Shown: positions 34,759 through 44,345 of the stretch, piece by piece | How positions within the stretch are numbered: the stretch's first letter is position 1 | Layout: the number at the start of each line of letters is the position of its first letter | Source: Maritimibacter harenae | Lineage (GTDB): Bacteria > Pseudomonadota > Alphaproteobacteria > Rhodobacterales > Rhodobacteraceae | Assembly (NCBI RefSeq): GCF_009882975.1 | Contig: NZ_WTUX01000070.1 | Span: 1-59,715, forward strand | Length of the DNA stretch: 59,715 bases | Direction: 5' to 3' | Made by a program: the position numbers and the translations under genes | The notes under the pieces: model-generated | The model's input: the letters and a program-made list of their open reading frames with translations, nothing else | What the model was told of the DNA's origin: nothing | Databases searched by the model: none

Positions 34759-37700
34759 GACCGGTTCGGCTAACACTTCAGGCGTTCGGTCCCTATCCAG
34801 GTCGGGTGGTTATCGACTTTCGGGATGCCGTCGAGGCGGGTCTTTTCGGCATCTACGGACAAACAGGATCAGGTAAATCGACCATCTTCAGCGCGATGAC
34901 CTTTGCGCTCTTTGGCGAAGCGGCGAAGGCAGAGCAAGACGCTCCTTCGTTGCGCTCGGATCACGCAGATCCGGATATAATAACCGAGGCGGAGTTCGTG
35001 TTCGACATTGGTGAGCGGCGATATGTTGTGCTTCGCCGACCCGACCAGATGCGGCCCAAGGCACGCGGTGAAGGCGAGACGCGGAGCGCACACGAAGCTT
35101 ACCTGTTCGATGCGACCGGAATGGCGCTGGACGCAATCACAGATGCGGCACGGGGCAAGATCTTGGCCGAGAAGAAGGTGCGCGACGTCGACGCGGCTGT
35201 TGTTGAGATGCTTGGATATGGCTCCGAGCAATTTCGCCAGATCGTCCTCCTGCCGCAAGGGCGCTTCGAGAAATTCCTTTCGGCCAAGACGAAAGAGCGC
35301 CTCGAAATCCTGCGAGAACTCTTCGATGTCTCGCTGTACGAGAAGCTCATGGCCGATCTCAAGTCGGCAGCCGATGAGGCTGAACGGCAGGTGCGGGATG
35401 AACGTGCGCTATGCGCCAGACAGCTCGCCGCAGAAGGATTCGAAAGCACTGATGCACTGATTTCGGGCATCGAAGCCGCAACTGGGAAATGCGCAGAGCT
35501 ACGCGCGAACGAAGAAACCGGGAAGGCGACGGCGGAAGCTGCCGAGAAAGCAGTGCGTCAGGCGGAGGCGATCGAAGAAAAATTCGCGACGGCCGAAAAG
35601 ATGAACGAACGGCTTCGCGCACTTGAGGCGCAGAAGGGCGATGTCGAGACGCTTTCTGAGCAGGTCCGACAAGCCGAGCGCGCACGCGGTCTGATCGATG
35701 TCGAGGAACGAGTAGGGGATGCCGAACGTGAGGTTGGTGAAGCCGAGGGTGCGCGCAAGAAGGCTGACGAGGCCAGCGAGCTTGCTTCCAGAGAAGCAGA
35801 AAAGGCGGCAGAGGCGCTCCGGCGCGAGGACGATCGTGCCGATGAGGTCGAAACCCTGCGCCGGAGAAGTGATGAACTGGAGAGGTATGGTCGAATCCTC
35901 GAGGCAGCGGCCGATAGCAATAAGGCAGTCGAAACCGCGCTGAAAGAGCAGCGAGACGCCGACAACGCTTTTCAGGCAGCAAAGGCACAACTGACCGAAC
36001 TGCAGGAGAAGCGCACCTCGAAAAGCGCAGAGCTAAAAGCTGCGCGCGAAACGGAGGCGAAGCGCGCCGAGATCGCGGATCGGCGCGCAGAACTCGAAAA
36101 ACGGCATCTGGCAGCCAAGTCCTACGAGGGCGCTTTGCAGGATGTCGCAACGGCTCAGGACGCTGTCGCAGAACAACTGCGGACGTCGGAAGCTGCGACC
36201 GGAAAGGCCGAGAAGGCGCGAGATGATTATGAGACGGCCGAACGGGATCTAGCGGCAGCACAGGCGCTTCACCTCGCGACGAGATTGGAAGCAGGGTCGC
36301 CATGTCCGGTCTGCGGCGCAACCGAACATCCTGCGCCGGCGACTGGCGAGATCGGTAGTGCCGGCCTGGACAAGGCATTCCGAGAGTCACGAGAAGCATG
36401 GCTGGCCGCCGATCGCGAAGCCCGGCAAGCCGGCGAAGCACTGGTCGGCGTGCAAGCGACGCTTGACGAGCGACGGAAACGCTTGTCCACCCTTGAGCCG
36501 CCAGAGGCGCGTGCGGACGTCATCGCGGCGCAGATCGGTCGTGAGGACGCAGCACTCGCAGCGCTTGGTCCCCGGGTCGACATCCTTGCCGCGGAGGCCG
36601 GGATTGAGGAACTGGGACGGCAGGTCGAGGAACTGGAGCGGAAACGCGATGAGTTGCGGGACAGCTTCGATGAGCGGCGGAACAAGGCTACTGAGGCCAA
36701 GGCGACTCGCGACGGCAAGCTTGCCGAGGTGCCTGAGGACCTGCGCGATGTCACGGCGCTCGCGGCCACACTGAAGAAGGTGACCGAGTCGCTGGAGTCA
36801 CTTCAGGCGGCGCGGATCGCGGCAGACAAAGCGCTGAAATCCGCGCGCGAAATGGCACTCGGCGCGGATAAGGATATTGAAAGCGCAAATAAGGCGCTCG
36901 TGGACTGTAAGGCGCGCCATCAAAAGGCGGTTGAGGTCTTCCGGACGAGACTGGCTGGAGCTGGCCTCACAGCAGAGGCCTTTCAGTCTCTCAAGTCAGC
37001 CATCGAAACTCTCAATGAAGATAGAGAAACGGTCGAGACCTACCGGCGTGAGCACAAGAGTGCGTCTGATGCAGTCACAGATGCTACCTCTGCGATTGAA
37101 GGCATGCCCCGGCCTGACATCGAAGCGCTGCGGGAAACGCACCAGACCCATGCTGAGGCACTCGGCAGGGTGACCGAAGAACGCATCGCCGCCCAGACCC
37201 GTGTCGATCATTTGGATCGGCTTAGAAAGGGGATTGAAGAGACGCTGCGCAAGCTTGACGAAGCCGAAGCGGCATCAGGCCCGCTGCGCGGACTAGCTGC
37301 GCTGGTGAACGGGCAGAACTCGCAAAGACTGACCCTGGAGACATTCGCGATAGGCGCGATGTTCGACCAGATTCTGGAAGCGGCAAACTTACGCTTCGGC
37401 CCAATGACAAACTATCAGTATAGTCTTGAGCGCGAGATGGAGAATGGAGGGCGAGGTAAGCGAGGCCTTGGAACACAGGTGTTTGACGCGCACACCGGGA
37501 AATCACGCGCTACAAGCACACTCTCAGGCGGCGAGACGTTCATTGCAGCACTCGCTCTCGCACTGGGTCTTGCCGACGTGGTCGAAGCGGCGAGCGGCAA
37601 GGTCCGGCTCGACACGATTTTTATCGACGAAGGGTTTGGAAGCCTCGACACCGAAAACGGGTCCGGCACGCTCGACCAAGTCCTACAGGTCCTCAACTCT

Positions 37701-37829
37701 ATCGTCCGACAGAACCGTGCGGTGGGTCTGATTTCGCATGTACCGCTCGTCCAGGAGGCGATCCCAAACGGCTTCTATGTCAGAAAAGGGATGTCTGGGA
37801 GTAGTATTGAGGAAAGGGGAGTGGTCTGA
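34755..37829 (+). CDS. sbcC: SbcC-like ATPase subunit
   Basis: A 1024-aa SMC-like ATPase. Walker A is YGQTGSGKST near residue 37. It has long Glu/Arg/Ala-rich coiled-coil arms, a zinc hook (CPVCGATEHPAPA, near residue 520), and a C-terminal head with the signature LSGGETF and Walker B DTIFIDEGFGSLD. It would form a complex with the SbcD protein and use ATP to open the nuclease. The length is typical. The stop codon overlaps the start of a small zinc-ribbon gene by one base, which ties that gene to the operon. Confidence 0.88.
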   Translation: MRPVRLTLQAFGPYPGRVVIDFRDAVEAGLFGIYGQTGSGKSTIFSAMTFALFGEAAKAEQDAPSLRSDHADPDIITEAEFVFDIGERRYVVLRRPDQMRPKARGEGETRSAHEAYLFDATGMALDAITDAARGKILAEKKVRDVDAAVVEMLGYGSEQFRQIVLLPQGRFEKFLSAKTKERLEILRELFDVSLYEKLMADLKSAADEAERQVRDERALCARQLAAEGFESTDALISGIEAATGKCAELRANEETGKATAEAAEKAVRQAEAIEEKFATAEKMNERLRALEAQKGDVETLSEQVRQAERARGLIDVEERVGDAEREVGEAEGARKKADEASELASREAEKAAEALRREDDRADEVETLRRRSDELERYGRILEAAADSNKAVETALKEQRDADNAFQAAKAQLTELQEKRTSKSAELKAARETEAKRAEIADRRAELEKRHLAAKSYEGALQDVATAQDAVAEQLRTSEAATGKAEKARDDYETAERDLAAAQALHLATRLEAGSPCPVCGATEHPAPATGEIGSAGLDKAFRESREAWLAADREARQAGEALVGVQATLDERRKRLSTLEPPEARADVIAAQIGREDAALAALGPRVDILAAEAGIEELGRQVEELERKRDELRDSFDERRNKATEAKATRDGKLAEVPEDLRDVTALAATLKKVTESLESLQAARIAADKALKSAREMALGADKDIESANKALVDCKARHQKAVEVFRTRLAGAGLTAEAFQSLKSAIETLNEDRETVETYRREHKSASDAVTDATSAIEGMPRPDIEALRETHQTHAEALGRVTEERIAAQTRVDHLDRLRKGIEETLRKLDEAEAASGPLRGLAALVNGQNSQRLTLETFAIGAMFDQILEAANLRFGPMTNYQYSLEREMENGGRGKRGLGTQVFDAHTGKSRATSTLSGGETFIAALALALGLADVVEAASGKVRLDTIFIDEGFGSLDTENGSGTLDQVLQVLNSIVRQNRAVGLISHVPLVQEAIPNGFYVRKGMSGSSIEERGVV

Positions 37830-38131
37830 TGGTTCCTCGTTGGTTTCGACGGCGAGCTCATTCGCGGCGCTTGCCAAATGGTGGCACTACCGACGTTCGA
37901 GAAAGCTGGGTCTTACTGTCTTCTTCGAATGCAAAGCGCCAGCGCAGTTTCCGGCATCAGTGCCCCATATGCGGTGCAGACGTGGTCACGGTCCGTATGC
38001 CCAATGGTGGCAGCGCTCATTTTGAGGGCGCGAAGGGATTGTATAGGATCAAGCACCCATGTTTGCATGTTGGCGAAGGTTTGAGCCGAGTGCGTGACAC
38101 GAACACGCCTGACCTCTTCGAAAACTGGTGA
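37829..38131 (+). CDS. Small zinc-ribbon protein linked to sbcCD
   Basis: A 100-aa protein overlapping the sbcC stop by one base. The first ~40 residues are Arg/Ser-rich. Then comes HQCPICGADVVTVRMPNGG, with a CxxC pair, and KHPCLHVGEG with a further Cys and His, so a zinc site of type CxxC...CxH is likely. MPNGG and HFEGAKGL look conserved in style. I do not know a family name. Coupled translation suggests that it works with SbcCD, perhaps as a DNA- or partner-binding adaptor. Confidence 0.65.
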   Translation: MVPRWFRRRAHSRRLPNGGTTDVRESWVLLSSSNAKRQRSFRHQCPICGADVVTVRMPNGGSAHFEGAKGLYRIKHPCLHVGEGLSRVRDTNTPDLFENW

Positions 38132-38244
38132 AATGTGCACCCCCACTGGGGATTCGATTGTTCTAGCAGAGAAAAATCGCCTAGAGGTTGAGAGGCGGGC
38201 GCCGTTCTCTTGAGATCGAACTGGCCAGTTAGGAGATTTTATTG

Positions 38245-40773
38245 ATGAGTCTTGTATGGAAGGTTTTTCGCGTTACATTTTTTTTAGCGATTTATTTCTT
38301 TGCTGCTTTGTTAATTATTGCACTTGCATTGCAGTCATGGTCGGACGGCAGCCAAGTTCTTTTTGCATTGGGAGCGCCCATCTTTTTGGTTTGGTGGCAA
38401 GAAAGGCGGCGATCTAGAAAAATTGCCGCTACAAATGGCGGCGCAAAGAGTTCGGAAACAACAGAAACGAATTCAGCGCTGGTAGCGCCTCCAAATGCAT
38501 ATGAAAAACGTGTCGAGCGTGAACGCGAACGAACTCGCGAAGCCAATGTTTCCAGAGCATCGGCTGCGACTCAAGCCTATTCCCCACCGAAGCAGGACTA
38601 CGCTGAGATCGTTCGCGCTGGAAAGTCTGCGGCGCCAGCTCTTGCGGCAGCCGCTGAAAGAAAACAATCTGGGCGAGTTGCATCGAGCAGGTCGTCCCGA
38701 ACAAAGAAAAGCGGGTGGGTCCCCTCTAGCGAAACAGCTAGCGTCGCCGGTCGCAACATCGGCGGGATGGTCTATGTTGGCACGCCTCCCTTGCTGAACT
38801 CTTACGGGTATCGCGACAAATGCCGAGCCTATATCGATCCATCCCTGCCGGTCGCGCGCTCGGGCAGGGACAAGGCTGGCGATGGCATGCCGTATTGGCC
38901 CGGATACTCGGATATCTCACCCCAGTGTCGAGCAACCTACTTGGAGTGGTTGGCAACTGGGCGAAGCGACGCCTCCTATAACCCCGGCTACATGTTCCTG
39001 TACTTCTACGGGCTGGAGCGTCGCTTCTTCGTCGATCAGTCGAACGAAGATGCAAAGGAGATCGTCCAGGAAGTTCGGCGGCTGCAGTCACTCTACCCTG
39101 ATAACCATTCCGTCAGGCGGTATTTGGGCGAGTTCCTCGATATCGCAATGATTGCCGAAACCGACCTTGACGCTATCGAGCCGATTTTCGAGAAGCAGGG
39201 CTGGGAACTTCCGTTCTCACTCAAATACGCAATCGGAGCCCAGATCGACAAAGGCGAGAACCTGACGGCTGACTGGTTGCTGAGTTGGTTCATCTGCCAT
39301 CCGGAAACAAATCTGAGAACTCCCGCGACGCGGTGCCGTGACGAGTTCGCCGCTCTTTTCCGTATGCGGTTTGATCGGCGTTTTCCTGATGGGCTCAAAG
39401 TGACAAAACCCCGGAAATCACTCACGGCATCCTATCGCGCCGCCTCCAGCGAGTTTCAGGGATCTGCCAACCCAACCGTTGATGGCAAGCCGGTCCCGGA
39501 TATTTCCGGCCTGCGCAAACCGGTCGAGATTGCCCAGGAGTTGGCTGACGAGGTGATGAACGATCTCGACAAGCTCAGTCGCTTCTTGGGCCGAAATCCT
39601 GATGGTCGCGGAAGCGTTGAAGCGCATGCCTTGCTGCCTTCTGAACTGTGGGATGCCTTCCCATCAGAGGAAATGGACCACTTGAAATCTTGGGCAAGCG
39701 ATATTGTCGATCGGGGGGGATTGGTGCCGCTTGAGGAGGTGATCGGGCGTCTGGAGGGAGAAACGAACGAGAAGATCGGGAAACGGCAAATGACTGGAGC
39801 CGCCGACGCGCTCGCGCGCCTCGGTTTCGGTCTGGCACCCGACCCTCGGTTTGCTCTCCGGTCGCCCAAGGCGGAGGAGCCCGTTGTGCTTTTTAGTCTG
39901 GGTGAACCCATCGAAAGACTGGAGGAAGTTTCCGACAGCTATCGAAGCGCCTTGATCGAATTGGCACTTGGGTCGTTCGTCGTCCATGCGGATGGTCGCA
40001 TCGCGGAGCCTGAACGCAGGGCGTTGGAAGATCAGGTTTCTGCCGCGACCCTCAGCGATCAGGAACGCCGCAGGCTGCGTGCAAACCTTGAATGGTTCCT
40101 AGCCGTGCCACCGGACATGGCGCTTCTGCGACGGAAACTGAAGGAGGTGGGCCAAGACAACCAGGCCGCCATGCGGGCAGCGCTGGTTGGTGCAGCACAT
40201 GCCGATGGCATTATTCACTCCGACGAAGTCGCAAGCATCGAGAAAGTCTACAAGGCTTTGGGCCTTGATCCTGCGCTGGCCTACTCGGACCTGCATGCTG
40301 GCGAAGTTTCGGATGGTCCCCGCACTGTTCGTGCGTCGCAACCAGGTCGCCCGGGCGAAGCGATACCCGAGCTTGAAAAAGCCAGCGGACCCAAACTCGA
40401 CGCGTCGCGGATCGCAGCAATCCGTTCGGACACTGAGCGCGTGTCGTCTGTCCTTGGGCAGATTTTCGACGTCGAAGAGGAAGAAAGTGGTGCGTCCGGG
40501 CCCGCCAGCCAAAGCCAGCTGGCGGGGCTTGACTCGAAACACGGCGCCCTTGTCCTCGAACTAGTTACTCGTGAGCATTGGTCTGAAACGGAGTTCGAGA
40601 CGATCTGCGCCTCGCATGGCTTGATGGCGTCCGGGGCACTGGAAGTCGTGAATGAATGGGCTTTTGAGACCTACGATGAAGCGCTTCTCGACGAGTATGA
40701 TGGATATGACGTGTCTCCGGAGATTGCGGAGGCGGTAAAAGAAAAGATGAGTGCGGAGGGCAGGGATGTCTAA
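38245..40773 (+). CDS. TerB-domain membrane protein (Shango SngA-like)
   Basis: An 842-aa protein from the ATG at 38245 (AGGAG 9 bases upstream). Two N-terminal membrane helices (about residues 4-55) are followed by a charged linker. A TerB_N domain comes next (YWPGYSDISPQCRATYLEWLATGRSD and YMFLYFYGLERRFF), then a TerB core (SFVVHADGRIAEPERRAL and GAAHADGIIHSDEVASIEKVY) and a TerB_C-like end. The next two genes are a BrxD-like ATPase and a helicase. TerB + ATPase + helicase is the make-up of the anti-phage system Shango, as I recall it. The gene overlaps the ATPase gene by eight bases. Confidence 0.78.
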   Translation: MSLVWKVFRVTFFLAIYFFAALLIIALALQSWSDGSQVLFALGAPIFLVWWQERRRSRKIAATNGGAKSSETTETNSALVAPPNAYEKRVERERERTREANVSRASAATQAYSPPKQDYAEIVRAGKSAAPALAAAAERKQSGRVASSRSSRTKKSGWVPSSETASVAGRNIGGMVYVGTPPLLNSYGYRDKCRAYIDPSLPVARSGRDKAGDGMPYWPGYSDISPQCRATYLEWLATGRSDASYNPGYMFLYFYGLERRFFVDQSNEDAKEIVQEVRRLQSLYPDNHSVRRYLGEFLDIAMIAETDLDAIEPIFEKQGWELPFSLKYAIGAQIDKGENLTADWLLSWFICHPETNLRTPATRCRDEFAALFRMRFDRRFPDGLKVTKPRKSLTASYRAASSEFQGSANPTVDGKPVPDISGLRKPVEIAQELADEVMNDLDKLSRFLGRNPDGRGSVEAHALLPSELWDAFPSEEMDHLKSWASDIVDRGGLVPLEEVIGRLEGETNEKIGKRQMTGAADALARLGFGLAPDPRFALRSPKAEEPVVLFSLGEPIERLEEVSDSYRSALIELALGSFVVHADGRIAEPERRALEDQVSAATLSDQERRRLRANLEWFLAVPPDMALLRRKLKEVGQDNQAAMRAALVGAAHADGIIHSDEVASIEKVYKALGLDPALAYSDLHAGEVSDGPRTVRASQPGRPGEAIPELEKASGPKLDASRIAAIRSDTERVSSVLGQIFDVEEEESGASGPASQSQLAGLDSKHGALVLELVTREHWSETEFETICASHGLMASGALEVVNEWAFETYDEALLDEYDGYDVSPEIAEAVKEKMSAEGRDV

Positions 40774-42073
40774 GTTGAAACCACGTGAACGCGATGCAAT
40801 CGTACAGGCGCTTCGGGCCGGGGTCGTGCCCAAGCTCGGTTTGCGCCATATTCAGGTCGGCCGCGTCCGGGAGATTGAAGAGCTCGTCAAGGACATGGAC
40901 CGGATATCAGATGGCGGATCGGCGATCCGGTTCATCATCGGGGAATACGGATCGGGCAAGACGTTCTTCATGAACCTGATTCGCCTCGTGGCCTTGGAGA
41001 AAGGCCTGGTCGTGATGTTCGCGGATCTGGCGCCGGATCGCCGCATTCACGCGACCGGCGGACAAGCTCGGGGGCTTTATGCGGAGATGGCCCGAAACCT
41101 CTCGACGCGGACAAAGCCCGATGGCGGGGCATTGGCCAGCGTGGTGGAACGGTTTGTCAGCCAAGCTCACCGAGATGCTGAAGAACGGGATTTGCCCACT
41201 GGGACCGTCATTCGTGAACGCCTTGGCCACTTTGAAGAACTTACCGGAGGGTTTGAGTTCGCCGAAGTCATCCGTCGATATTGGGAAGGCCATGAGACCG
41301 GCGACGACGAGTTGAAATCCGCAGCCCTGAGATGGCTGCGCGGCGAGTTCGCGACACGCACCGACGCGCGCAAAGCGCTTGGTGTGCGAACGATCATCGA
41401 CGACGCCAGTGTCTATGACCATCTGAAGCTTATGTCGGCATTTGTGTGCGAGGCCGGTTACAAAGGCTTGCTCGTCGGCCTCGACGAGATGGTGAACCTC
41501 TACAAGCTCACCTCGTCGCAGGCCCGCAATGCAAACTATGAACAGATCCTCCGGATCCTGAACGATGTGCTGCAGGGTAGCGCCGAGAACCTCGGATTTC
41601 TCATGGGTGGAACCCCGGAGTTTCTGATGAACACCCGTCGTGGGCTCTATAGCTACGAAGCCCTTCAGTCGCGTTTGGCCGAAAATACCTTCGCGCGAGA
41701 CGGATTGGTCGACCTTTCAGGACCGGTTGTCCGGCTCGCCAGCCTGACCCCTGAAGACCTTTTCGTACTTCTGGCCAATGTCCGGCGGATCATGCAGGAC
41801 GATGCCAGTGTTCTGCCGGACGCCGCACTCGAGGCATTCATGGCGCATTGCTCGGACCGGATCGGTGAAGCTTACTTCCGCACCCCGCGCAATACGGTGA
41901 CGGCCTTCGTGAACCTGCTTTCCGTGCTCGAGCAAAACCCCGGTGTCGAGTGGAGCGATCTGATCGAAAAGATCGAAGTCTCCGAAGACCTCGGCGAAGA
42001 CATGACCGAGGTAGACGAGTCGACTGGTGCCCAAGACCCCGGTGACGATGATCTGATCAGCTTCAAGCTCTGA
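40766..42073 (+). CDS. BrxD-like ATPase (DUF2791; Shango SngB-like)
   Basis: A 435-aa AAA-type ATPase from the ATG at 40766, preceded by GGAGGGCAGGG. Walker A is IIGEYGSGKTFF, the Walker B-like motif is LLVGLDEMVNLY, and the family-typical stretches FADLAPDRRIH and LGFLMGGTPEFLMN are present. DUF2791 proteins include BrxD of type 2 BREX. No pglX, pglZ or brxC is present here, so the gene is not part of a BREX system; the TerB gene before it and the helicase five bases after it match Shango. The C-terminus is acidic. Confidence 0.82.
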   Translation: MSKLKPRERDAIVQALRAGVVPKLGLRHIQVGRVREIEELVKDMDRISDGGSAIRFIIGEYGSGKTFFMNLIRLVALEKGLVVMFADLAPDRRIHATGGQARGLYAEMARNLSTRTKPDGGALASVVERFVSQAHRDAEERDLPTGTVIRERLGHFEELTGGFEFAEVIRRYWEGHETGDDELKSAALRWLRGEFATRTDARKALGVRTIIDDASVYDHLKLMSAFVCEAGYKGLLVGLDEMVNLYKLTSSQARNANYEQILRILNDVLQGSAENLGFLMGGTPEFLMNTRRGLYSYEALQSRLAENTFARDGLVDLSGPVVRLASLTPEDLFVLLANVRRIMQDDASVLPDAALEAFMAHCSDRIGEAYFRTPRNTVTAFVNLLSVLEQNPGVEWSDLIEKIEVSEDLGEDMTEVDESTGAQDPGDDDLISFKL

Positions 42074-42078
42074 CGCCG

Positions 42079-44250
42079 ATGAGCAGTGCGTTCGACAAAC
42101 TGGCGAGACCTGTGCAGAAATGGATACGCCAGCAAGGATGGCGCGAACTTCGCGACATCCAGGCGCGATCCATCCGGACGATCTGCGAGACCAATACCGA
42201 TTTGATCGTTGCGGCGTCCACGGCGGGCGGAAAGACCGAGGCGGCGTTCCTGCCGTTGATTTCACAGGTGCTTGACGAGCCGTCCGACGGCACCGGCTTC
42301 GACCTGCTCTACATCGGTCCGCTGAAAGCCTTGATCACGGACCAGGCCATGCGGCTGGAGGGCATGTGCCAAGAAGCAGAGCTTCCGGTTATTCCCTGGC
42401 ACGGGGATGTCTCGCAATCCGTCAAGACGCGGGCGTTGAAATCTCCGAAAGGGATCCTGCTGATAACCCCAGAGTCCCTTGAGGCGCTTTTAATTCGTCG
42501 CGGTTTGGAAATCCCTCGCCTGTTTGGGGCCACGCGGGCGGTCGTTATCGACGAACTGCACACAGTCCTGGACAGCGAACGCGGTGTTCAGCTTCGTTCA
42601 CTGCTCACAAGGCTCGAGCTTGCGATAAAGCGTCCAGTCCGTCGGATAGGTCTGTCAGCGACGCTGGGGGACATGGACCTCGCCAAGGCCTATCTTCGCC
42701 CTGACGCAGCAAGCTCTGTCCAGCTGATCGAAGCAAATGGCGGCGAAGCTGAATTGAAGCTTCAGCTTCGCGGCTACCTCTCAGGCGATGAAGATGACAA
42801 TAGTCCATCCGCAACTGACGCCATAGCAGCCCATCTGTTCAAGCATCTTCGAGGCAGTGACAACCTGGTCTTCGCCGGGGCGCGCCAACGGGTCGAGATT
42901 TACGCAGATCGGTTGCGGGAGCTTTGCGAACGGGAGCACCTGCCACAGGAATTCTATCCCCACCACGCGAGCCTCTCCCGAGAACACCGTGACTTCGTTG
43001 AGCGGCGCTTGAAGGACCCTGCGAGACCGACAACCGCAGTATGCACGTCAACGCTTGAGCTTGGAATCGACATCGGTGACGTGACCTGCGTGGCTCAAAT
43101 CGGTGCGCCATTCAGCGTTGCGGCTTTGCGACAACGGCTTGGCCGGTCAGGCCGGCGTGAAGGACAACCGGCCATTCTCAGGCAGTACGCTGTCGAAGCC
43201 AAATTGACGCCGGAGAGCAGTTTCGTGGATCGTCTTCGCCTCGGCCTGATTAGGTCCATCGCGATGATAGACCTGTTGCTTGAAGGCTGGTGCGAACCAC
43301 CAAAACCGCAGGCGCTTCATCTCTCGACGCTCGTCCATCAGATACTGTCAGTCATCGCGCAGCGCGGCGGTGCGTCCGCAAGTGTGGTATACAACGTGCT
43401 CTGCCGCGAAGGCCCCTTCCGAAAGGTCACGACCGGAGTCTTCGCAGATGTGTTGCGTGCAATTGGACATCCAGAAACCGGCTTGATCGAACAGTCCGGG
43501 AGCGGGCTGTTACTTCTGGGACCGACAGGCGAAAAGCTGGTTGAGCATTACAGCTTCTATGCGGTGTTCCAGACACCTGAGGAATTCCGTTTGGTTGCAG
43601 AGGGGCGGGATCTTGGAACCCTGCCGATCGACAATGTTCTTGCGCCTGGGATGCTGCTGATATTTTCTGGGCGGCGTTGGGTGGTTCAAGAGATCCATGA
43701 TCTTGAAAAGGTCATCGTGGTCAAACCCGCGAAGGCCGGTGTGCCTCCTGTCTTCGGCGGAGATGCGGGGGACATTCATGACGAGGTGATAGACCGGATG
43801 TTCACCGTGCTGGAGGGGGATATCAGTCCACCCTACATGGAGCCGGTTTCGCTAGCGATGCTTGACGAAGCGCGCGCCCACTATGAGCGACTCGGGTTCC
43901 GGACCAAGAACATCCACAGTCTTGGCGAGCATGCATCGATCATTGCAACCCGGGCTGGGACGGTTAAGACGTCAACCTTGGCGCTAGCGCTCAGAAGTAT
44001 GGGGTTCTTGGTCGAACAGCATGACGGGTTTCTGATGGTGCAGACCGGGGACGAAACACCAGATCTACGCTCAGTGCTGGCAGATATTCGATCTGGCGAA
44101 CCCGTTGATCTGTTCGCGGGAGCAGGTAACTTCATGTCTGAGAAGTTTCATCCGTACCTGTCGAAGCCGCTCTTGGAGTTGGATGCAGCCAGTTCGAAGC
44201 TTGTTCCTCAAATTCTTCCAACGTTGGTTGAAAGGATAATTCAGGCATGA
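42079..44250 (+). CDS. DEAD/DEAH helicase (BrxHI / Lhr-like; Shango SngC-like)
   Basis: A 723-aa SF2 helicase. Motif I is VAASTAGGKTEAAFLP, motif II is VVIDELHTVLDSERG (DELH), motif III is GLSATLG, and motif VI is QRLGRSGRREGQ. The body resembles the Lhr/BrxHI helicases. The C-terminal third, with a predicted winged helix (VHQILSVIAQRGGASASVVYNVL), is family specific. Only five bases separate it from the ATPase gene, so TerB, ATPase and helicase form one transcription unit. It would act on phage DNA; the exact mechanism is not known to me. Confidence 0.83.
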   Translation: MSSAFDKLARPVQKWIRQQGWRELRDIQARSIRTICETNTDLIVAASTAGGKTEAAFLPLISQVLDEPSDGTGFDLLYIGPLKALITDQAMRLEGMCQEAELPVIPWHGDVSQSVKTRALKSPKGILLITPESLEALLIRRGLEIPRLFGATRAVVIDELHTVLDSERGVQLRSLLTRLELAIKRPVRRIGLSATLGDMDLAKAYLRPDAASSVQLIEANGGEAELKLQLRGYLSGDEDDNSPSATDAIAAHLFKHLRGSDNLVFAGARQRVEIYADRLRELCEREHLPQEFYPHHASLSREHRDFVERRLKDPARPTTAVCTSTLELGIDIGDVTCVAQIGAPFSVAALRQRLGRSGRREGQPAILRQYAVEAKLTPESSFVDRLRLGLIRSIAMIDLLLEGWCEPPKPQALHLSTLVHQILSVIAQRGGASASVVYNVLCREGPFRKVTTGVFADVLRAIGHPETGLIEQSGSGLLLLGPTGEKLVEHYSFYAVFQTPEEFRLVAEGRDLGTLPIDNVLAPGMLLIFSGRRWVVQEIHDLEKVIVVKPAKAGVPPVFGGDAGDIHDEVIDRMFTVLEGDISPPYMEPVSLAMLDEARAHYERLGFRTKNIHSLGEHASIIATRAGTVKTSTLALALRSMGFLVEQHDGFLMVQTGDETPDLRSVLADIRSGEPVDLFAGAGNFMSEKFHPYLSKPLLELDAASSKLVPQILPTLVERIIQA

Positions 44251-44345
44251 GCGGTGGGAAGCAGAGGTTGTTTCCTTGCATGCTCTGAGCCGCTAGGGCC
44301 AAATGCAATGGCCTTTTGGGGCGCAGAGATCATTTGGAGAATGTC

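Noticed and set aside
40766-44250. Type 2 BREX system because of BrxD-like and BrxHI-like genes
   Set aside because: No PglX methyltransferase, PglZ or BrxC is present; the TerB gene points to Shango instead.
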